64,000 bases of DNA from JANMCE01 sp031410595 (lineage in GTDB: Bacteria > Actinomycetota > Acidimicrobiia > Acidimicrobiales > Ilumatobacteraceae), in NCBI GenBank assembly GCA_031410595.1, contig JANNZM010000057.1, positions 1 to 64,000 of the forward strand, read 5' to 3'. The notes under the pieces were generated by a model. That model was given only the letters and a program-made list of their open reading frames with translations. It was not told the DNA's origin and searched no databases. Every line of letters starts with the position of its first letter. Positions within the stretch are counted from its first letter, which is position 1. Positions 51,558 to 63,044 of this stretch are shown here, piece by piece. Both the position numbers and the translations under genes were made by a program.

Positions 51558-53045
51558 TTAGCGGCTGCCCCACTGATAGTTGGGGGCCTCTCGGGTGATT
51601 TCGACGTCGTGGGGGTGACTCTCGTCGCGCCCGGCGGTGCTCACGCGCATGAAGCGACTGCTGTCACGAAGGTCGGCGAGGTTGGCGGCCCCGGCGTAGC
51701 CCATGCCCGAGCGCAGACCGCCGACGAGTTGGTCGATGACGTCGGCGGCACTTCCGGCGTGGGGCACGCGTCCCTCGATGCCTTCGGGCACCGCCTTGTT
51801 GGATCGGGCTGCGCCCTGGGCTGAACCGTAGCGATCGGCGCCGTGGCCCTGCATGGCGGCCAGGCTGCCCATGCCGCGGTACGACTTGTAGCGGCGCCCT
51901 TCGAACAGTTCGGTCTCGCCCGGAGCTTCGTCTGTGCCGGCCAGAAGGCTGCCGAGCATCACGGTGTGGGCCCCCGCCGCGATGGCCTTCACCACGTCAC
52001 CAGAGAACCGGGTGCCGCCATCGGCGATCAGCGGGATACCTAAGCGCCTCGCCGCAATCGATGACTCGTACACGGCCGAGAGCTGTGGCATCCCTGCGCC
52101 GGCAACGATGCGGGTGGTGCAAATCGAGCCGGCACCCACACCCACTTTGACGGCGTCGGCTCCGGCAGCATGCAGCGCTTCGACACCTTCTGCCGTCACC
52201 ACGTTGCCGGCCACCACGAGTACCGGTGCAACGCTTTTGATCCGGCGGATGGCTTCCACCACGCCAGCCGAGTGGCCGTGGGCGGTGTCGATCACGATGG
52301 CATCGACCGCAGCGTTCACCAACGCCTGCACCCGTGCTTCGAGGTCGGCGCCGACACCAACCGCGGCGGCGACGCGCAGGCGACCCCGATGGTCCTGGGT
52401 GGAGTGCGGGTTGTCGGTGTGCTTGTTGATGTCCTTCACCGTGATGAGTCCGACGAGTCGACCCTCGGCGTCTACCAGCGGCAATTTCTCGATGCGATGT
52501 TTGCGAAGGATCGCCTTCGCTTCCTGCAAGGTCGTGTCGGCCGAGGCTGTGATCAGACCTTCCGAGGTCATGTAGTCGGTGACCGGGCGCTGCAGTTCGT
52601 CCGGTTCCATGAAACGGGTATCGCGGTTGGTGAGAATGCCGACGAGGTGCCGGCCTTCGTCGGTGATCGGTACGCCCGAGATGTGGAATGCGGCCATCAC
52701 GGCTTCGGCGTCGGCCACGGTTGCGTCGGGGCGCAGGGTGACGGGGTCGGTGATCATGCCCGACTGCGAACGCTTCACGCGGTCGACTTCTTTGGCTTGA
52801 TCCTCGATGGATAGATTGCGATGAATCACGCCAAGGCCACCTCGGCGGGCGATAGCGATGGCCAGGCCGGACTCGGTCACCTTGTCCATAGCCGCCGAGA
52901 TGAGTGGCACGGCCAGACGGATGTCGCCAGCAAAAATGGCTGACGTGTCGACATCGGCGGGTAGCACCTGGCTGTAGCCGGGGACGACCACGACATCGTC
53001 GAAGGTCAGCGCCTGGAAGCGGTCAAAGATCGTCTCGTTGGTCAT
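51558..53045 (-). CDS. guaB: IMP dehydrogenase
   Basis: Oxidises IMP to XMP with NAD, the committed step to GMP. The 495-residue product has the TIM-barrel core, 'LTFDDVVVVPGYSQVLPADV' at the N-terminus, a CBS pair inserted at about 95-215 ('VPITDEGRHLVGILTNRDTR' is CBS 1), the catalytic loop 'GVGAGSICTTRIV' with its Cys, and the flap 'YRGMGSLAAMQ'. It is the last gene of the purine operon, and its ATG overlaps the purN stop (ATGA). The following 81 bases show only a weak GC hairpin. Confidence 0.97.
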   Translation of the reverse strand: MTNETIFDRFQALTFDDVVVVPGYSQVLPADVDTSAIFAGDIRLAVPLISAAMDKVTESGLAIAIARRGGLGVIHRNLSIEDQAKEVDRVKRSQSGMITDPVTLRPDATVADAEAVMAAFHISGVPITDEGRHLVGILTNRDTRFMEPDELQRPVTDYMTSEGLITASADTTLQEAKAILRKHRIEKLPLVDAEGRLVGLITVKDINKHTDNPHSTQDHRGRLRVAAAVGVGADLEARVQALVNAAVDAIVIDTAHGHSAGVVEAIRRIKSVAPVLVVAGNVVTAEGVEALHAAGADAVKVGVGAGSICTTRIVAGAGMPQLSAVYESSIAARRLGIPLIADGGTRFSGDVVKAIAAGAHTVMLGSLLAGTDEAPGETELFEGRRYKSYRGMGSLAAMQGHGADRYGSAQGAARSNKAVPEGIEGRVPHAGSAADVIDQLVGGLRSGMGYAGAANLADLRDSSRFMRVSTAGRDESHPHDVEITREAPNYQWGSR

Positions 53046-53634
53046 CGGGCGGTCTCCTTGGTGAGAGTGATAAGCGTGGCTACGAGCAATCGATGTTCGG
53101 CAGCGTGCACGCGGGATGCGAATGATTCAAGGGTGTCGTCGGTCTCGAACGGGATAGTTGCTGTTGCAAGTACTGGGCCGTCATCTACACCTTCGTCGGG
53201 GACCAGGTGCACCATCACACCCGACTCAGTGCGTTGACCAATGAGGTGCTGAGCGAACGCGCGCTCGATGGCGTGGGCGCCGGGAAGGTCGCCGGGTAGG
53301 GCCGGGTGCAGGTTGACGACGTGGCCAGCGAAGTGGTCGAGAAACATCGCGGACAACAGCCGCATGAAGCCCGCCAGAACGATCCAATCGGGCATGTGCT
53401 CGGCAACGACCGCGCGGAGGCGAACGTCGTACTCGGCCCGCGGTTCAGCCTCGTGTCGCGGCAGTGCGATCGCTGCGATGTGATGGGTTCGGGCCCGTTC
53501 GAGCGCGTATGCCTCTGGCTGATCGGACACGACGGCCACCACTTCGGCTGCGAGCGACCCGTTCGAGCAGGCGTCGATAATGGCCTGCAGATTGGTGCCA
53601 GAACCGGAGGCAAGAACAACGATACGGGCTGTCA

Positions 53635-53635
<1 letters not shown>
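53042..53635 (-). CDS. purN: Phosphoribosylglycinamide formyltransferase
   Basis: Third step of IMP synthesis: transfers formyl from 10-formyl-THF to GAR. The 197-residue product is PurN, not PurT: 'VLASGSGTNLQAIIDAC' at the N-terminus, 'VVNLHPALPGDLPGAHAIERA' with the catalytic Asn and His, and 'GVMVHLVPDEGVDDGPVLA' with the Asp. It starts inside the purDM stop codon (TAATG, one-base overlap) and overlaps guaB by four bases, so translation is coupled on both sides. In animals this domain is the C-terminal third of GART. Confidence 0.96.
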
Positions 53636-55898
<2,263 letters not shown>

Positions 55899-55902
<4 letters not shown>

Positions 55903-57356
55903 CGCAGCACGCCCTCAAACGCGCTCTTGCCGCCGCGCGGGCCAAGCTCGATGGGGTAGTCACCGGTGAAGCAGGCGTTGCAGTAGCCCTCGGTGCGACC
56001 GATGGCGCGCATCATGCCGTCAAGCGAGAGAAACGCGAGTGAGTCGGCCTTGATAAGCGCCTGCAGTTTGTCGACGTCAAGCTGCGCAGAAATCAGTTCG
56101 TCGTAGGTGCCCATGTCGACACCCATGTGGCACGGGTGCACGATGGGTGGGCACGTGATGCGAACATGCACGCTCGCTGCGCCGGCATCACGTAGCAGCT
56201 GCACGAGTGGCCCCATCGTGGTGCCGCGTACGATCGAGTCGTCGATCATCACCACGTGCTTGCCCCGAAGATTTTCGGGTAGGGCGTTGAACTTCATGGC
56301 CACACCCTGCTGACGTAGGCGGGCGGTCGGCTCGATGAATGTGCGACCGATATAGCGGTTCTTGATCAGGCCATCATTGAACGGGATGCCGCTCTCCCGC
56401 GAGTACCCGATGCCAGCAGGCGTGGAGGAGTCGGGCACGGCAACGACGATGTCGGCGGGAGCCGGTGCTTCACGGGCGAGTTCCTCACCCAGACGTTGGC
56501 GAACGATGTGGACGCTGCGGTCATCCCAGGTGGAATCGGGTCGGCTGAAGTACACGAACTCAAACGTGCAACGAGCCTCTTTTGGCACCGAGAAGAGCGG
56601 CTTGCGGCCGGTCATCTCGTTGCCTTTGAGCGTGACGATTTCACCAGCACCGACTTCTTGGATTTCGCTGCAGCCAAGCGTGCGCAGCGCGCAGGTCTCT
56701 GATGCCACCGCCCAATTTCCACCGGGCAGCCGACCGACTGATAGCGGCCGGAAGCCCCACGGATCACGCACGGCGATCACTCGGTCTTCCACCAGGATCA
56801 CCAACGAGTAGGCGCCTTTCCATGCGGTCATGGTGCGTTCGAGGCGCTCCTCCCAGGTGGCCCCGTGCGCTCCCGCGAGCATCACCAGAAAGATTTCACT
56901 GTCACTTGATGCAGCGAGTGGATAGCCGCGCTGCAGCAGCTCGGTGCGCAAGTCGCCGGCGTTGATCAGGTTGCCGTTGTGGGCGATAGCGAGCGGCCCA
57001 TTTTGAGTCTCGACCAGGAACGGCTGACAGTTGCGAGCGGTGGAGGAACCGGTGGTCGAGTAGCGCACATGACCAATGGCATGGTCACCGTGCAGATGGC
57101 CGAGTGATTCGGAATCGAACACTTGGCTGACGAGGCCAACATCCTTGTAGAGCGCCGCGGTGATGCCGTCGGCCACTGCGATGCCTGCACCTTCCTGCCC
57201 ACGATGCTGCTGTGCATACAGACCGAAGAATGCGAGTCGAGCAACTTCCTCGCCGGGCGCACTGATACCGATCAGCCCGCACTCGTGGTGCGGCGCGTCA
57301 TCCTCACGAGCCGGTGAGAGATACTCGCTCGCAGACTCGACTGGTTGTATGGTCAT
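55899..57356 (-). CDS. purF: Amidophosphoribosyltransferase
   Basis: First committed step of purine synthesis: PRPP plus glutamine gives phosphoribosylamine. The 485-residue product has a short propeptide, and Cys26 in 'HHECGLIGIS' becomes the N-terminal nucleophile of the glutaminase domain after cleavage. The type I phosphoribosyltransferase domain has the PRPP motif 'HVVMIDDSIVRGTT'. Presence of a propeptide suggests the Bacillus-type (Fe-S) PurF. ATGA overlaps at both ends (purE upstream, purDM downstream). Confidence 0.97.
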
Positions 57357-57817
57357 GGCTGGTCCGCAGCGTGAACGGCGTCGGCGCCAGCCTTCTGGGC
57401 TGCAGCGACGGCGGCCCGCACGGTTGGGTTGGCGACGCCGAACATTTTGGCTGCGGCCAAAGCTGCATTGGCCGGGTCAAGCACGACGGTGGATGCGACA
57501 CCGGACGGCAGGCGAAGGCTTGACCAGATATCGGCTCCACCGAACGCGTCCGACGGCGGAGGACACGCAATGACCGGAGCGAGTACGACGCAATCGGCAA
57601 AGGCCGACAATGCGTTCGAGCGGCCTGCGACGGTGATGAACACCGTCGGGACACCGTCGTTGTCGTACTGCCTGAGCACCGCAATAGCGTGCTCTGGTGT
57701 CTTGTGGGCAGAAGCGACGCGGTCGATCACGTCAAGCCCGAACGAGGCAGCCGCGGTCTTGATAGCGGAGACGTGCTTTGCGTCAGAACCGGATCCGGCG
57801 ACGATGACAACTCTCAT
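57353..57817 (-). CDS. purE: Class II AIR carboxylase (PurE)
   Basis: A 154-residue PurE that looks like class II, the type that carboxylates AIR directly with CO2, and not the usual bacterial N5-CAIR mutase. Diagnostic stretches are 'TVFITVAGRSNALSAFAD', 'PVIACPPPSDAFGGADIWSS' and 'LRLPSGVASTVVLDPANAAL', which follow the animal PAICS domain and Treponema-type PurE. The class I landmarks (AAHLPGM, LPVIGVP) are absent. It directly follows purC with an ATGA overlap, the PAICS order. No purK is present in the operon, as expected if CO2 is used directly. The ATG at 57815-57817 sets the start. Confidence 0.9.
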   Translation of the reverse strand: MRVVIVAGSGSDAKHVSAIKTAAASFGLDVIDRVASAHKTPEHAIAVLRQYDNDGVPTVFITVAGRSNALSAFADCVVLAPVIACPPPSDAFGGADIWSSLRLPSGVASTVVLDPANAALAAAKMFGVANPTVRAAVAAAQKAGADAVHAADQP

Positions 57818-58758
57818 GACAGGCCCTTCACATTCTCGGCGAGACGGGGACCGACGGGGTACGAACCGGGCACAAAGGTGCGGCCCGTAAGACGCTCGTA
57901 GCAATCAATGTATCGGGCGCTGGTCTCGGCCCAAATCTCAGGTGGCATGTCGGGCACCGGGCCGTCGCCGCGGAAGCCAACGGCATCTAAGGCACGTCGC
58001 ACCACTTCCTTGTCGAATGACTCTGGCTCTTCCCCGTTCGCCAAGCGCTCGTCCAAGTTGGAAGCCACCCAGAATCGAGACGAATCGGGAGTGTGCACTT
58101 CATCGATCAGCAACAGCCCGCCGTCGGGACCGAGGCCGAACTCGTACTTGGTGTCGGCCAGCACGATGCCAGCCTTGGCGGCCTGCTCGACGCCACGGTT
58201 GAAGAGAGCAACGGCAACGTCCTGCACGTGATCCCACAGCGGCTTGGCCACCAGGCCACGAGTGACGACTTCATCGCATGTGAGCGCTTCGTCGTGCGCG
58301 CCCTGCTCGGCCTTGGTGGTGGGCGTGACCAACGGCGCGGGCAATGCCTGGTTTTTCACCAAACCGTCGGGCAAGGTGTGTCCGTAGATGACCCGGGCGC
58401 CCTCATGGTAACGACGCCAGAGCGACGTGGACGTCACGCCCGTTATGCGACCGCGCACGATCACTTCGACGGGCAGAGGATTGGCCTCGATGCCGATCAG
58501 GGCGTTCTCATCCGGCATCGACAACGCGTGATTAGCCACGATGTCACGCGTCGTTTCAAACCACCACGCGGCCAGTTGATTGAGTACCTGACCCTTGTAG
58601 GGCACGCCGGCGATGATGCGATCAAAGGCCGATAAGCGATCGGTGGTGACGAAGAGACGACGGCCTTCCGACAGGCGGTACGACGTGCGGACCTTGCCGT
58701 CACGACTATCGGGCAGATTGAGGTCGCATTGCACATAGGGCGCGAGTGTGGTGGTCAT
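57814..58758 (-). CDS. purC: Phosphoribosylaminoimidazole-succinocarboxamide synthase
   Basis: Joins CAIR and aspartate (SAICAR synthetase). The 314-residue product is the longer, Ade1-like form: 'VRTSYRLSEGRRLFVTTDRL', 'SAFDRIIAGVPYKGQVLNQL', 'VEVIVRGRITGVTSTSLW', and 'LADTKYEFGLGPDGGLLLID' followed by 'DEVHTPDSSRFW'. It begins immediately after the purQ stop (TAAATG, no gap) and overlaps purE by four bases. In animals the same two activities are fused as PAICS. Confidence 0.97.
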   Translation of the reverse strand: MTTTLAPYVQCDLNLPDSRDGKVRTSYRLSEGRRLFVTTDRLSAFDRIIAGVPYKGQVLNQLAAWWFETTRDIVANHALSMPDENALIGIEANPLPVEVIVRGRITGVTSTSLWRRYHEGARVIYGHTLPDGLVKNQALPAPLVTPTTKAEQGAHDEALTCDEVVTRGLVAKPLWDHVQDVAVALFNRGVEQAAKAGIVLADTKYEFGLGPDGGLLLIDEVHTPDSSRFWVASNLDERLANGEEPESFDKEVVRRALDAVGFRGDGPVPDMPPEIWAETSARYIDCYERLTGRTFVPGSYPVGPRLAENVKGLS

Positions 58759-59523
58759 TTACAGCTCCTTGGCGTGGCGGACACCGTTGGCGAACAGGGT
58801 GCGGCACGACCCAGATGTTTCGCCACGAGTCCATCTCGGGTGTTGACGATTGAGCACGTGATCCTCGGGGTGCGGCATGAGGCCGAGCACCATGCCGGTC
58901 GGGTCGCAGATACCGGCGATGTCCTCGTCGGAACCATTGGGGTTGAACGGGAATGCGCCATCGGCCGCCGAGCGATCGGGGCGCCGATATCGCAGCGCGA
59001 TCTGTCCGTTGGCGGCGAGCTTGGCCAGGGTATCGGGCTCGGCGTGGAAGCGACCTTCACCGTGGGCGATGGGGCAGAGCAGTTCGTCGGCAATGCCTTG
59101 CGTCCAAATGCGGGTGCTGGTCGGCTCGGCTTGAAGCGCTACCCAGCGGCATTCGAAGCGGCCGTGCGCGTTGTGTCCGAGCGCTGCCTGGCTTGACGGT
59201 CCGGGCAGGATGCCTGACCGCACGAGCGTCTGGAAGCCGTTGCAGATGCCGAGTAGCGGCCGTCCGGCGGCAACGAACCCGCCCAATGATTCGCCCAAGC
59301 GTTCGGCCAGTTCGAGTGCGAACAGACGGCCCGATCCGAGGGCATCGGCGAACGAGAACCCGCCGGCGACCACGGCCAAACGAGCGCTGCGCAGCACCGT
59401 GGTACCTGCTTCGGCCAACGGAATAATGGTGACGCTGGCACCGGCCAACTCCAGGGCGGCGGCAACGTCGACGTCACGGTTCGTGCCCGGAGCCGCCAGC
59501 ACGACGGCAGGTACGGACGTCAT
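58759..59523 (-). CDS. purQ: FGAM synthase glutaminase subunit PurQ
   Basis: Supplies ammonia from glutamine to PurL. The 254-residue class I amidotransferase has the nucleophile Cys94 in 'LLGICNGFQTL', the N-terminal 'VVLAAPGTNRDVDVAAALEL', and 'LMPHPEDH' with the catalytic His and Glu near the C-terminus. The ATG at 59521-59523 overlaps the purL stop by four bases, so the subunits are made together. Confidence 0.96.
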   Translation of the reverse strand: MTSVPAVVLAAPGTNRDVDVAAALELAGASVTIIPLAEAGTTVLRSARLAVVAGGFSFADALGSGRLFALELAERLGESLGGFVAAGRPLLGICNGFQTLVRSGILPGPSSQAALGHNAHGRFECRWVALQAEPTSTRIWTQGIADELLCPIAHGEGRFHAEPDTLAKLAANGQIALRYRRPDRSAADGAFPFNPNGSDEDIAGICDPTGMVLGLMPHPEDHVLNRQHPRWTRGETSGSCRTLFANGVRHAKEL

Positions 59524-62342
59524 GGCTGAATCCCGGGGACGTGGCCGGCCCACGCATGCACCAGGTCGGCAACGGGCAGCGTGATCGCGTCCGAACCAAC
59601 GGTGATGTGAAGAACGGGTTCGGCGGTGACGGTGCCGAGTACGACGCTGCCGGGCATGGCGGCAATGAACGCGTCGACGTCGGAGGGAGCAACTTCGACC
59701 AGGAAGCGGCCGGTGGACTCGCTGAACAGACGGACGACAGGGTCGCCGTCGACGATCATCGAAAGTCCGAGTCGACCGGCGATCACCATCTCGGCGGCAG
59801 CGGTGGCGAGGCCGCCTTCGGACAGGTCATGGCACGACCGAACCAGCCTGGCCGTGATCGCCCGGTGCATCTGGCGGTAGCGCTCGGCTGCGTCGGGGTC
59901 GGGCGCGGGCACGTCGCCCGGACCGTCGATGCAAAGCACCGCGTCGAGGTGGCTGCCGCGCAATTCATCGCGGGTTGAACCGACAAGGAGGACAACGTTG
60001 CCAGCGGCCTTGAGATCGCTGGTGACGACGTGGTCGAGCGATGTCACCCGCCCGACCGCCGTGATGACGAGTGTCGGAGGAATGGAGCGACGCTCGCCCG
60101 ATGACGTGAGGTACTCGTTGTTGAGCGAGTCCTTGCCCGACACGAACGGGGCCTGATGGGCGAGGGCAGCATCTACACAGCCGGCGACGGCTGAGGCGAG
60201 CGTGCCGAGTGTTTCGGGGCGGCGGGGATCACCCCATGAGAAGTTGTCGAGCAGCGCGACTCGGTCGGGGTCGGCACCGGCGGCCACGACGTTGCGCATG
60301 GCCTCATCGGCACAGGCCCGGGCCATGCGGTACGCGTCGAGGGCGCCGTAGCGAGCATTCACACCGCAGGCCAGCACCATCGCCGTGTCGCCCGACGTGC
60401 CGTAGGGAATGACGACGGCGGCGTCGCACGGACCGTCGCCAACCGCGCCACCGTAGGGGCGGACCGCGGTGCCGCCGAGCACTTCGTGGTCGTAGCCCGA
60501 CACGACATCCTGATTGGAGCGCAACGAGGGATGGGCCAGCAACGCCAGCAGCCCTGCCGCCAAATCAGGCACCGCACGCGATGTGTGGGTAGGCGGCGGT
60601 GTGGACGGCAGTGCGGCGGTGAGGTTGCGGGTGGGGCAACCGTCGTGCAGGAAACCCATGCCCATCTCGGCCACGATCTCGCCGCCCGAACGGAGGATGA
60701 GCAACTGGTCGTCGCTGAACGAACCAATGTCGGCCAGTTCGACTTCGTACCGGTCGCAGATGGCCTGCAACGGGGCAACGTTGGGAACGGCCAGCACCAT
60801 ACGCTCCTGCGCTTCGGATAACCACACTTCCCACGACGCCAACCCGGCGTACTTGCGAGGTACAAGATCGAGGTCGACCGTGGCCCCGAGTCTGGAGGCC
60901 AACTCGCCCACCGAAGACGACAACCCGCCGGCACCGCAGTCGGTGATGGCCGAATACAACCCGGCATCACGAGCTGCGAGGATCACATCGATCAGGCCCT
61001 TTTCGACGATCGGGTCGCCGATCTGCACGCTGGCTCCGGCCACGTCACCGGTTGTGGCATCCATGGTCATGGACGAGAACGTGGCACCACGAATGCCGTC
61101 CCGACCGGTCCGTCCGCCTATGACCACGATGCGATCACCGGGTCGCGGTTCTGTGGGATTTGAACCCCGAGGCAGCACACCGACACATCCGCAGAACACG
61201 AGCGGATTGGCGGTGTAGCCCTCATCGTGCACTATGGCGCCCGACACGGTCGGCACGCCGAGCTTGTTGCCGTAGTCGGCTACGCCAGCGACCACACCAG
61301 CCCGAATCACCCGCGGGTGCAGCACGCCAGCGGGCAGATCATCGATGGGAAGATCGGTTGGCCCGAAACACAGAATGTCGGTCAGTGCGATCGGTCGGGC
61401 ACTCACACCGAGTACATCGCGCACCACGCCACCGACGCCGGTGTTCGAGCCGCCGAACGGCTCAACAGCCGAAGGATGATTGTGAGTCTCGGCCTTGATG
61501 GCGAGATCGAAGTGATCATCAAACGCCACGATGCCGGCATTGTCCACGAACGCCGAGTGCACCCACGGCGCGTTGATCTGATCGGTGGCAGCTCGCAACT
61601 GCTTCAGTAACGGCACTGCTGTGCTGCCGTCGGTGAACGTGATCTGGGCACGGAACGTCTTGTGGTTGCAGTGTTCGCTCCACGTCTGGGCGATCATCTC
61701 CAACTCGACGTCTGTTGGCTCACGATCAAGCTTGCGATAGTGATTGGCGATGGCTGCCATCTCGACCACATCGAGTGCCATGCCTCGCTCCGACGAAAGC
61801 GCGAGAAGTTCGTCGGAAGACAACGACGTGACGGGTACGACTTCGGCAGGCCCGGTGGAGTCTCCGCTCACAAAAGTAGGGGTGACTTCACCAATAGCCG
61901 ACTTTTCGATGACCGGGTTCGCCAGCAGCCGAGAGACAAGGTGTTGCAGGTCTTCGTCGCGAAGAACGCCGGTCAGCTCGAACCGGCGACCGGTGGCGAC
62001 CTGGCCGATGTCACCGAGCCCCACGAGCTTGGCGCCCCGAACGATGGCTTCGGCCCGAGCATCGGTCACCCCGGGCAGCAAGGTGGTTTCCACCACGATC
62101 ACACCGGCTTTGGCCTTGGTGTGGGGAGACACGGTTCGCAGGAGTGGATCGCTCAGTAAACGCTGGCTTACCAGTTGAACCGATTTGTCGCTCAACGCGC
62201 CGTCGAAGAACACCAGATCCGTGCAGGTGACCGCGGTAAGCCCCGAAATGCCAAGAGCGTGGGCATCGGCCAGGAACTGATCTGATCGAGGGTCGTGGCC
62301 CACCGCCCGTATGACGAGACAGGTTGACGGTCGCACTCCCAT
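59520..62342 (-). CDS. purL: FGAM synthase PurL with fused N-terminal PurS-like domain
   Basis: A 940-residue synthetase subunit, about 200 residues longer than small PurL. The N-terminal 165 residues ('VFFDGALSDKSVQLVSQRLL', then a second half with 'FELTGVLRDEDLQHLVSRLL') look like a PurS-type or linker domain. Then come the PurL core with 'WSEHCNHKTFRAQITFTDG', 'AIKAETHNHPSAVEPFGGSN', 'ITDCGAGGLSSSVGELASRL' and 'CHDLSEGGLATAAAEMVIAG'. A separate PurQ follows, and no free-standing purS is present, so the PurS role is probably met by this N-terminus. First gene of the operon; GAGG precedes the ATG. Confidence 0.94.
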   Translation of the reverse strand: MGVRPSTCLVIRAVGHDPRSDQFLADAHALGISGLTAVTCTDLVFFDGALSDKSVQLVSQRLLSDPLLRTVSPHTKAKAGVIVVETTLLPGVTDARAEAIVRGAKLVGLGDIGQVATGRRFELTGVLRDEDLQHLVSRLLANPVIEKSAIGEVTPTFVSGDSTGPAEVVPVTSLSSDELLALSSERGMALDVVEMAAIANHYRKLDREPTDVELEMIAQTWSEHCNHKTFRAQITFTDGSTAVPLLKQLRAATDQINAPWVHSAFVDNAGIVAFDDHFDLAIKAETHNHPSAVEPFGGSNTGVGGVVRDVLGVSARPIALTDILCFGPTDLPIDDLPAGVLHPRVIRAGVVAGVADYGNKLGVPTVSGAIVHDEGYTANPLVFCGCVGVLPRGSNPTEPRPGDRIVVIGGRTGRDGIRGATFSSMTMDATTGDVAGASVQIGDPIVEKGLIDVILAARDAGLYSAITDCGAGGLSSSVGELASRLGATVDLDLVPRKYAGLASWEVWLSEAQERMVLAVPNVAPLQAICDRYEVELADIGSFSDDQLLILRSGGEIVAEMGMGFLHDGCPTRNLTAALPSTPPPTHTSRAVPDLAAGLLALLAHPSLRSNQDVVSGYDHEVLGGTAVRPYGGAVGDGPCDAAVVIPYGTSGDTAMVLACGVNARYGALDAYRMARACADEAMRNVVAAGADPDRVALLDNFSWGDPRRPETLGTLASAVAGCVDAALAHQAPFVSGKDSLNNEYLTSSGERRSIPPTLVITAVGRVTSLDHVVTSDLKAAGNVVLLVGSTRDELRGSHLDAVLCIDGPGDVPAPDPDAAERYRQMHRAITARLVRSCHDLSEGGLATAAAEMVIAGRLGLSMIVDGDPVVRLFSESTGRFLVEVAPSDVDAFIAAMPGSVVLGTVTAEPVLHITVGSDAITLPVADLVHAWAGHVPGIQP

Positions 62343-62444
62343 GACTGCCTCGAAGGTAGTGAACCCCCTTGGTGGGGGCGACCGAATCGGGTTGATTTTT
62401 CGTACAAGTTCAAGGGGTATCCGTCACACCACTATCGTTTTGTG
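62343..62444. promoter_or_regulatory. Divergent promoter region of the purine operon and the YkoF-like/HTH pair
   Basis: The 100 bases between the divergent starts must hold both promoters. A CCCCC/GGGGG stem (62364-62368 with 62374-62378) lies near the purL side. Toward the other gene, TATCGT at 62433-62438 would make a -10 box about seven bases before ATG 62445, suggesting a leaderless transcript. I see no recognisable riboswitch or PurR box, and the -10 call is weak. Confidence 0.4.
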
Positions 62445-62684
62445 ATGTCGCCGCGACCAGCAGTCCTCGGTTTTACTGTCGAACCATTTGTCGAGGGTCA
62501 CCCTGGGCCTTACGTGACGGCGGCAATCGACGCCGCCAACGAGGCCGGCCTCGGGGTGGACATGGGTCCGTTTTCCAACGTTGGCCAGGGTTCCATCGGA
62601 CAGATAGCGTCCGCCTTGGAAAAGATCGTGCTTGAAGCATTCGCGGCGGGGGCCACTCGCATTTCTTTCCAGGTCTCCACGTGA
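62442..62684 (+). CDS. YkoF/MTH1187-like thiamine-binding-fold protein
   Basis: An 80-residue protein: 'LGFTVEPFVEGHPGPYVTAA', 'NEAGLGVDMGPFSNVGQGSI' and 'FAAGATRISFQV'. The pattern (Glu-Pro-Phe..., Gly-Pro-Phe..., Gly-Ala-Thr-Arg-Ile-Ser) matches the small ferredoxin-like YkoF/thiamine-binding domain known to bind thiamine or its HMP precursor. It starts at GTG 62442 or ATG 62445 and overlaps the next gene by GTGA. The neighbouring purine operon makes AIR, the precursor of HMP, which makes a link to thiamine status attractive but unproven. Confidence 0.65.
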   Translation: MMSPRPAVLGFTVEPFVEGHPGPYVTAAIDAANEAGLGVDMGPFSNVGQGSIGQIASALEKIVLEAFAAGATRISFQVST

Positions 62685-63040
62685 GTTACGAGATCGACAA
62701 GTTTCTTGCGTCGATGGCGCCCGTTGCGTCGGCGCTTGGCGGCGAGGTTGTGACGACGGCCAATCAGACGGCCGGTGACATCCCGCTGGTGTGGGATGGT
62801 GTGGTCGTTGGTGCGCTGCGTACCCCACCGCTGCATGGTGCCATCGACCGGCTCGTGGAAGGTGTGGTCGCCGAAATCGGCGCCGACTTCACGTCGTTGA
62901 GTCGTGAGGAAAAACAACGCGTCGTTCGCCTGCTCGATGAGCGGGGTGCGTTCACCATGCGCCGCGCCGTCGACCAGGTCGCGGACGCGCTAGGCGTTAG
63001 CCGCATCACCATTTACAACTACTTGAACATGCCTCGCTGA
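62681..63040 (+). CDS. Helix-turn-helix regulator with N-terminal ligand-like domain
   Basis: A 119-residue protein. The C-terminus, 'AVDQVADALGVSRITIYNYL', is a clear helix-turn-helix of Fis/PucR-like type. The N-terminal 75 residues ('DIPLVWDGVVVGALR' and 'GAIDRLVEGVVAEIGADF') look like a small PAS/sensor domain. It is translationally coupled (GTGA) to the YkoF-like gene, and the pair is divergent from the purine operon. It may regulate that operon or its own partner. The ligand is unknown. Confidence 0.75.
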   Translation: MSYEIDKFLASMAPVASALGGEVVTTANQTAGDIPLVWDGVVVGALRTPPLHGAIDRLVEGVVAEIGADFTSLSREEKQRVVRLLDERGAFTMRRAVDQVADALGVSRITIYNYLNMPR

Positions 63041-63044
63041 CAGT

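Noticed and set aside
61155..61169. tRNA-like T-arm sequence (GGTTCAAATCCC on the minus strand)
   Set aside because: It lies inside the well-conserved purL coding sequence, and no acceptor, D or anticodon arms can be folded around it.
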